From Nereocystis luetkeana (taxonomy: Eukaryota > Sar > Phaeophyceae > Laminariales > Laminariaceae): DNA of 64,000 bases. Location: assembly GCA_031213475.1 (NCBI GenBank), contig JARUPZ010000010.1, forward strand, positions 11,269,917 through 11,333,916, written 5' to 3'. Positions 57,330 to 64,000 of this stretch are shown one piece after another; positions within the stretch are counted from its first letter, which is position 1; each line of letters begins with the position of its first letter. Made by a program: the position numbers and the translations under genes. The notes below the pieces were generated by a model that was given only the letters and a program-made list of their open reading frames with translations, was not told the DNA's origin and did not search any database.

Positions 57330-57694
57330 ATATACACTACTAGGTGAATAATAGGAGGGAGGGGGGGGTATTAATGCCTTCTTCATGGAATATGTCGTCT
57401 CATATAGCTGTGGGGGTGGATGAAAACAAATAATTAATGACTCGAGCGAGTGTGGATGAATTTGGTTTGGCAAATAGAGAGAAACGATATACTACTGTAG
57501 TATTAATAGTACAATGCAAGAAGTACAGTAGTAGTATTGTGGGGCTGGCTATGAATCCCAGCCGATTCACATCCGATCCAATCGTGCGATGCAATCCACA
57601 TCGAAAGCGCCAAAAGAGTGCGATTGGTTTGCGACATATTCAAAACCGTCTCGTACCGGCCGCATTGCCCCCTGGCCTTCCGGGGGGGGATCGC
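57330..57694. other. Unassigned flank left of duplication copy 2
   Basis: Different sequence from the left flank of copy 1. A GGCCTTCCGGGGGGGG run lies just before the breakpoint at 57695. No gene is seen. Confidence 0.4.
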
Positions 57695-57957
57695 ATAGAC
57701 TATTTTGAAGTCCGATAGGTTTCTTTTTGTTTTCCCCCTCAAGCACGACGACATGAATGAGCGTATGTTGGTTCCGGAAGAACCGCACGGAGACACGCCA
57801 CGGAAGGCTGCATGCCGACAACCAGGTAAACGCGTCCCGGGTGCATCACAGCGCAATCGCATGCCCCAGCGCCGTATCATCGTCGTAGGGGTATGGAAAA
57901 TCGTACACGACGTTCCCACGGGACAACCAACGGTAGCAGAACCCCTAATCGACTAGG

Positions 57958-58440
57958 TTGTTACAAGTTTGGGGACAACAAAGAATATCAGACACCCGAA
58001 AAAAGAATACGCATGAAACTAGCGACTACATTGAGATAAGAAAGAGAAGGGTCAACAAGTGTGGGTGTGATCTCATGCCGCAGCAGAAGGAACTCTCATT
58101 GATCCCAAACTATACACGAATTAACGTACGACGCGATGCTACAACAGTATTCAGGAACATAAAAGAGGGGAAGCCAACAGGTGGACCCCTTTTCGGGAAA
58201 GCCTCATTGTGGTATCGGGAGACAGTGATTGAGTATCACTCCGTGAGCGACATCGCAGCTCCACAACAGCACGACAAAGTAGAAAGAGGCCAGGAAAAAA
58301 CAGACCATCCCGCCCGCTCATCGTTGGTAGCGAGGTGTACCGTCGACAACGACATCAGTTTTGGTAGTGTTTGTTTTACCGGGGTACCTACTCTGCGACG
58401 AGGTGGCGCGTTGATTGCCAGACAATCACCGCGGAAGTAG
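57958..58440 (+). CDS. Unrecognised 160-residue ORF, duplication copy 2
   Basis: Differs from 43425-43907 by three residues (A/T, M/K, L/P at matching positions) with no frame change, so the frame is kept although the function is unknown. The upstream zinc-knuckle-like word seen in copy 1 is disrupted here by an insertion. Confidence 0.35.
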   Translation: MLQVWGQQRISDTRKKNTHETSDYIEIRKRRVNKCGCDLMPQQKELSLIPNYTRINVRRDATTVFRNIKEGKPTGGPLFGKASLWYRETVIEYHSVSDIAAPQQHDKVERGQEKTDHPARSSLVARCTVDNDISFGSVCFTGVPTLRRGGALIARQSPRK

Positions 58441-59319
58441 TAACCCTGGGTGAGAGTCCCCGGCTGGGCGCAGCAGGAGGCCTCATCGATCCCAAACTAT
58501 ATACGAACTAACGTTCGACGCGATGTTACAGCAGGTAGGTTTCTTTTTGTTTTCCCCCTTGGCTTTTTTCGTTCGTGAAACGTTTATGAGTGATCAACGG
58601 CGAATTTAAGGCTACCTGTACTCTGTCGAGAAATAAATAACAAACTCAAACATACTACAGCAGTCATACCGGTATATAAGAATAATACTCGTAGTATCGG
58701 TATTTTTTTTTGCGGGAATGAATGCTGTTGTTGTGGGGGTCTCCTCGTCCTCCGTCGGGAGAAGAAAAACGTACACACACGGGGAATTACGGCAGGCAGT
58801 CCACACCTTCTCACAATGCTTTTTCCGCCACAAGTAGAGAGGGGGGGAGGGGAGAGAGACCCTGACGGGGGGGTAGCAGCCGGGTGCAAAACTGTACAAG
58901 CAAGTTTCGATAGAGGTGGCCGCAACTTGGGTGTGGTATATGGTTCACCCGGCAGTCCTCGTAGTAATTGTGTCAGGGTGTGGGTCCTTGTTGGGTCGTT
59001 TTATTCACAAGGTGCACTGTGCGTCCCCGCTGTGAACAAATTGAGCATCTATCTATCTGCCTGGGGTATGTATGTGCGCTCCTGACGTCTTGTTTCAAGA
59101 GCGGACGGTTGACTGCGTGGAGCTACGAGGGGTAGGGGTGTTGCACAAAGCACGAGAGGGCGGGTGCATACGACACAGAAGAAGCCCTATTACTATGCGA
59201 TAATTCTAGTAGTAGAACGACAAATTGACAGAAGAATCGGTACGGAAAAGTTTGTGGACAACCGAGGACGCTACTAACTAACTGCTGGAGCCCGCCGTAT
59301 ATCGGGCATCGCTAGAGGG

Positions 59320-59341
59320 GCCCTAACCCTAACCCTAACCC
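59320..59341. repeat. Interstitial telomere-type repeat, copy 2
   Basis: About three CCCTAA units, one fewer than at 44784. Confidence 0.9.
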
Positions 59342-59721
59342 TGTCAGCCAATCAGATTCACTCAATCAACGATTGGTGAGCACTACTAGCCCCCCTCTTT
59401 GTCTCGTGCACAAGTCTGTGCCTGTTCGTTTATAAAGGATAGACCACTGACTTAGGGTTAACGAACAGTCAGTGCCAACCATACTCTCGAATAAGTAAGT
59501 GGTGAGCTCTGCTGCCTCGCTCCGATTTTTCATGTCATTTACTCAGAGAACAAATATTTTATTTCCAATGTTCAAATCCTCTCCTTTTTTTACTGTTTGT
59601 TAACAGTTTCCAATGCGAGCATTTAAAAAAATTGCTTGTTGTCTGCTCACCTAAAACAACTCTGCTCTGGGTGTATGCTGTTGTTGGTATTTCGTAAAAT
59701 AAAGATGTTTTGGTGTGAACA
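59342..59721 (+). promoter_or_regulatory. LTR- or promoter-like block, copy 2
   Basis: CCAAT, TTTATAAAGG (about 59429) and AATAAA (59698) are all conserved relative to copy 1, with one 3-bp insertion. Confidence 0.4.
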
Positions 59722-59874
59722 TTCCTCGTCGGCGTGCGGCTTTCACTTCTACTACTGAGCTACAACGAACGTGCCACACCAACCGCCAACAATATGCTTA
59801 AACACACAGACAAGCACGAATATACTACGGGTTCATGTAGGAACACCTTTCTTTGGTTTCTCTCCCGCCTGCTA

Positions 59875-59979
59875 TTACGGGGGACCATAGTTAACAGGAC
59901 CAAATATTGTTAGTAAAAATGGATAAACATATAGGTTTTTATGTGTACCATAGGTCCTGTTAACTATGGTCCCCCGTAA
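59875..59979. mobile_element. TA-target MITE (family 1), duplication copy of 45341
   Basis: Same 105-bp element and same TA flanks. Confidence 0.85.
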
Positions 59980-60890
59980 TAGATATCCACACTAGTTTCC
60001 AGAAGATTTCCGCACCCGTGCGTGCATGCCATCCTCTGTTCACCTCACAACCACATAAACAAACTCCATCATATTTTGAGCTGAAAAATGGCATTGTGGC
60101 GACACTCATAATTAATCTGCCCGCCCGCTTTCGAGGGCGCACGGAGATATATATGCGGACCCCGACACCTGTTCGATCGACCGTGCTTAAATTGTACGTG
60201 CATGCCGTTGATTGAGCTGTTCGTTGTTCGCCGCCAAGATCTCAGCCGGAACATGGACCAGTTTTTTTGTGCATCGCGAGCTTCCCGTCAATGCAGGCAC
60301 GCCACTTTCTCAATCCAAGCTCCAATGACACTGACTGACTGGTGTCTGCAGTAGTATGACATCATAATAACACAAACATACATCAGAGTTACAAGTAAGT
60401 AAGGAATAATAGACAATATAATCGCAAATTTTAAAGCACGATGGGAAAGATCAAACCAACGCGAATCGAATGACGGTGTTATTTTTGTGTTCACGAAGTA
60501 AGTGGGAATCGCTGTATAATATGACCACGGGCATTGTACCGCGGGGGTGGGGGGGGGGGGCATCATTCGATTGTTATTATTAAGCTCGCCTTCCGACAAT
60601 GTTATAGCGTAAATATTAATGCCATTCCAATATAAATCATAAATCGAATACCCTTCGGTTCGTCTTGTGGTTTGGTCTTTTTTTTTCCGGTGTTTTTGCG
60701 ATTGTTCATTCCTTACTCGCAACTCTTGTTATTATGTATGATGGTTGTGATTCACCGCGATAATGATTCCCGCCATCCTCGGGAATAGCCCCGAATAACA
60801 TGCCCCGAAAGCATTGTTGAATCGTTGCCCTCTCTCCGCTGTTCTCATTCATACGTGCAAGTACACGAACACACACGCACATAATTAGAC

Positions 60891-61142
60891 GCGTTCTACG
60901 ATAGAGAGAGGTAGCACATTTCCGTTGAAATGGTTTCTGAATGAATGACGGGGCTCCTTAACCCAAAATCGTCGCGATGTCAATCTTGTTACGAGATATT
61001 ACGTTTTGTATGCTTGGGCCGTGGAATTATTCATCGGGAGCCAATTTGATTTTTGTTGAAGTCAGTTTTAGGTATGGAGCTCCTTGAGTGAGGAGCCTCA
61101 GAAATACTAGCTAGGGTAACGCCTCTATCTATCGTAGAACGC
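60891..61142 (-). mobile_element. Mutator-like MITE, duplication copy of 46323
   Basis: 252 bp with the same GCGTTCTACG termini. Confidence 0.75.
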
Positions 61143-61377
61143 CTCCTTAGACAATAATACCTTCTACCTACAGCAGCAGTGCGCCGAAAAAAATAGGCTT
61201 GTCGTATGTATTATTGGCGCATTTATTTGTGCGCATGATGATCAATGCAAGCGAGAGCCCATGCATGCATACTAATGTTGTGTACCTACCTACCTGTATT
61301 ACCTGTGGTATTATTATAGAACGTAGAGAAAGTGGCACAAGGGTAGCATGGGACACGTCGTGGGAAAACTTTCAGCG

Positions 61378-61573
61378 GCATCAATAAAGGAGCAAAGACA
61401 GCAAATAAATAGAGTAGACAAGCCGAAAGTTGGCACAGAAGGGAGGTGGACTTGGTGCATGGGTTTCCTTTTGTTTCCGAGGTTTTCTTCTTTCGGGAAA
61501 GTTATGAGTGGTCCATGTTGAAGATCATGCTGCACATTGTCGGATGGCAAGAGAAATAATAATAATAAAACTA
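61378..61573 (+). mobile_element. LINE 3'-end fragment, duplication copy of 46810
   Basis: Same sequence, offset 14568. Confidence 0.6.
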
Positions 61574-62206
61574 CAGCAGCAGTAGATTTTACTTTACACC
61601 ATGGCGTCCCCGAAAAGAGAAAATGACGCCCCACGCCTGGAGAGCTCAGGACAGAGACCAACCGGAGCGTTGCCACCATAGCAGGAGGACCAAAAACGAA
61701 AACATTATTCTAGCGTTTTTTCTATCTTTAATTCACTTGTTTTAGAGAACCCCCCCCCCCATGTCTAGCGAAAACATAATCTGCGGCGAGTCAAGCCATT
61801 TTTTTTTGTATGCTTGTTTGTTTGTGGTTTCCAGGTTCTCGACCGAACCGTCGCATGGGTATGTTGTCTCCCGCGAAGGTCCCACCATATATATCCACGA
61901 TGTCGTGGATATCCCACCATTCCCCGAGGTCGTGGATATCGGTGTTTCTTATATATATATTGTACGACTGCTGCTGTGTGATTTCCTCCCCTCATACCGC
62001 TGTACCCTTGCTTTACCAAGGAAAGTTGTATGATGGTCGTTATATAAGCCTACCACAACAACAGTCAGTCGCCCGGGAGTCCATTGTTGTGAAGTAATAC
62101 TCGTATGGTGTCTATTAAATACCAGGTATGTATTGTACAAGAAAGTATGGTTTTCTGATTGTTGTGTGGGAAATGTTTTTATCTTCTTGATGATGGTCAT
62201 TTAGAA

Positions 62207-62304
62207 TAGCCCATGTTTTAGGACTGCAGTCCTGTTTTGGGGGCAAACTGCTTAGAATTTGGATGGATTCTCCCCAAAACGGAATTGCAGTACTGAAAGG
62301 GCTC
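62207..62304. mobile_element. Short palindromic MITE (family 2), duplication copy of 47639
   Basis: Same sequence, offset 14568. Confidence 0.7.
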
Positions 62305-62442
62305 TTTTTACTGTAGGGGGCCCTTCGGCCGACCAAGGAAATAGGATGCTGATGTCTCCGAAAAATAACTTCGTTTCCGTTGTTTTACACCACCAGCTAC
62401 AAATAATACTATTATTTTACTAATATTATAACGGCATATCAT

Positions 62443-62883
62443 ATGTATCATGCCCCCCCGTCCGAAAACCGCATATTAATAGGCAGCGCTGTTCATGATG
62501 GGTCAGCTGCCTCTACCTCCGAAGCGCGCAAGCGCCAACACTACGCGCGTCCGGGACATGTGTCCTTCGACGAGAGGAGCCACAAACTAGCCACCTTGGC
62601 GGTGGAAAGCTTTGGGCGCCTCGGGGTAGAGGGCAGAAACTTCATCGACCAGCTGGCAGCTAGCGTCGTGAGGGGAAGGGATGGTGGGTCGATGGCAAGG
62701 AAGGGGGTGGTGAAGGAACGCCTGCTTCAAATCGTCTCGGTGACCGCCCAGGTCGCCATTTCGAGGAGGGTGTCGCGGTTCAAGCTCCAGCTTAGGGACC
62801 GCCAAGAAAGAAGAAGGAACAGGGGGGGGGGGGACGACAGACCCACACCGATGGCGTGGGGATGGACCTTGGATTCAGCTTAG
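62443..62883 (+). pseudogene. Non-LTR retrotransposon pol, C-terminal fragment, duplication copy 2
   Basis: Translation identical to 47875-48315, followed by the same LINE tail (62823-63103). Confidence 0.5.
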
Positions 62884-63103
62884 GATTTAAGAATAGAACG
62901 TAATGAGAAGGAAGGAGCAAGGACAGCAAATAAATGGAGTAGACAAGCCGAACGTTGGCACAAAAAGAAGGTAAACTTGATGCGTGGGTTTCCTTTTGTT
63001 TCCGAGCTTTTCTTCATTCGGGAAAGTTACGAGTGATCACTATAGAAGACCATGCTGCACATTGTCGGACGGCAAGTGAGATAATAAGTATTGCCATAAA
63101 TAA

Positions 63104-63191
63104 GAAACAGGACCAACTAATGTTGGTAAAATAGGTAGATATATAGGTTTTTGTGTATACCGTAGGACCTCTCTACTACGGCCCCCCGTAA
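63104..63191. mobile_element. Truncated TA-target MITE, duplication copy of 48536
   Basis: Same truncated element, offset 14568. Confidence 0.65.
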
Positions 63192-63615
63192 TAATTACTT
63201 TGCCTCCGCTTGTCGACCGAGCATGGCATACGCTGTTTGTGATGGCCTCTGCGTAGGAGGAGGTGTTGACGCCCTTGCATCTGCACGAGAGGGCACCCAT
63301 CGCTGCTGCGATTGCATCATGAAACAAGATGACTCAGCAGCGCGAAAGTTTCGAGCTATGGGGCACCTGGGTCAATGATCTAGGTCATCCAGACCATCTG
63401 GACCATCTAGTTCCTCACCTGCCGTTCTGGGAGGTCAGGCAGGGTCTGCATGGGAGATATCCAACCCAGGAAATATACCTGGTAGGTACTATTGATACTA
63501 TTAATACAGTAGTAGATCATGCAGATTGTAAAGGTCCCAAACGCCAACAGAAAAGCTGTACAGCAGTAGATCATACAAGATCGGGAATAAGCAGGTCTGC
63601 TTCGAAGGATCAACT

Positions 63616-63795
<180 letters not shown>

Positions 63796-63900
63796 TTACG
63801 GGGGGCCATAGTTAACAGGACCAAATATTGTTAGTAAAAATGGTTAAATATATAGGTTTTTATGTACACCATAGGTCCTGTTAACTAGGGTCCCCCGTAA
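63796..63900. mobile_element. TA-target MITE inside the (TAG)n array, copy 2
   Basis: Same 105-bp element as at 49249; the array resumes at 63901 and continues to the window end. Confidence 0.9.
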
Positions 63901-63902
63901 TA

Positions 63903-64000
<98 letters not shown>

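Overview
This is eukaryotic nuclear DNA, intron-rich and heavily loaded with repeats. TTAGGG-type interstitial telomere repeats, genes built from short exons separated by 0.4-3.3 kb introns, Ty1/copia remnants, tRNA-derived SINE-like elements and many MITEs best fit a stramenopile, perhaps a brown alga. That assignment is inference, because no marker gene is present. Most open frames in the window are chance products of simple repeats or antisense shadows of exons.

Layout. 0-2.3 kb: a (GTCT)n array and a broken gag-like pseudogene with a CCCH zinc finger (minus strand). 2.3-15 kb: repeats, namely a CCTT array, a 729-bp tandem duplication, several diverged minisatellites, two copies of a Mutator-like MITE and one copy of a short palindromic MITE. 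15.5-29.4 kb (minus strand): the main gene of the window, a predicted MYSM1-type JAMM/MPN+ metalloprotease (histone H2A deubiquitinase-like). Its catalytic Glu, His-x-His and Asp are all intact but lie on separate small exons; its introns hold MITEs, a SINE-like body and microsatellites. 30.4-36.1 kb (minus strand): coding-like exons of a second, unrecognised gene, interleaved with a GATCT-rich satellite and a SINE-like element.

36.5-39.5 kb: a probable 3-kb foldback-type element whose long inverted arms are themselves tandem arrays. 39.5-43.1 kb: SINE-like copies, LINE-tail fragments, MITEs and microsatellites. 43.2-49.6 kb and 57.7-64.0 kb (to the window end): two copies of a large direct segmental duplication about 14.5 kb apart. 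Each carries a gag-like or unknown ORF, an LTR/promoter-like block beside telomere repeats, three MITE families, a LINE reverse-transcriptase C-terminal fragment with its 3' tail, and a (TAG)n array split by a MITE. 49.7-52.3 kb and 55.3-57.7 kb are largely featureless apart from short repeats. 52.4-55.3 kb holds a decayed Ty1/copia pol (minus strand) in the order gag-pre-integrase, integrase, reverse transcriptase, RNase H.

Only the JAMM gene can be given a function with confidence. Exon boundaries are read by eye from GT/AG signals and phase, without transcript data.
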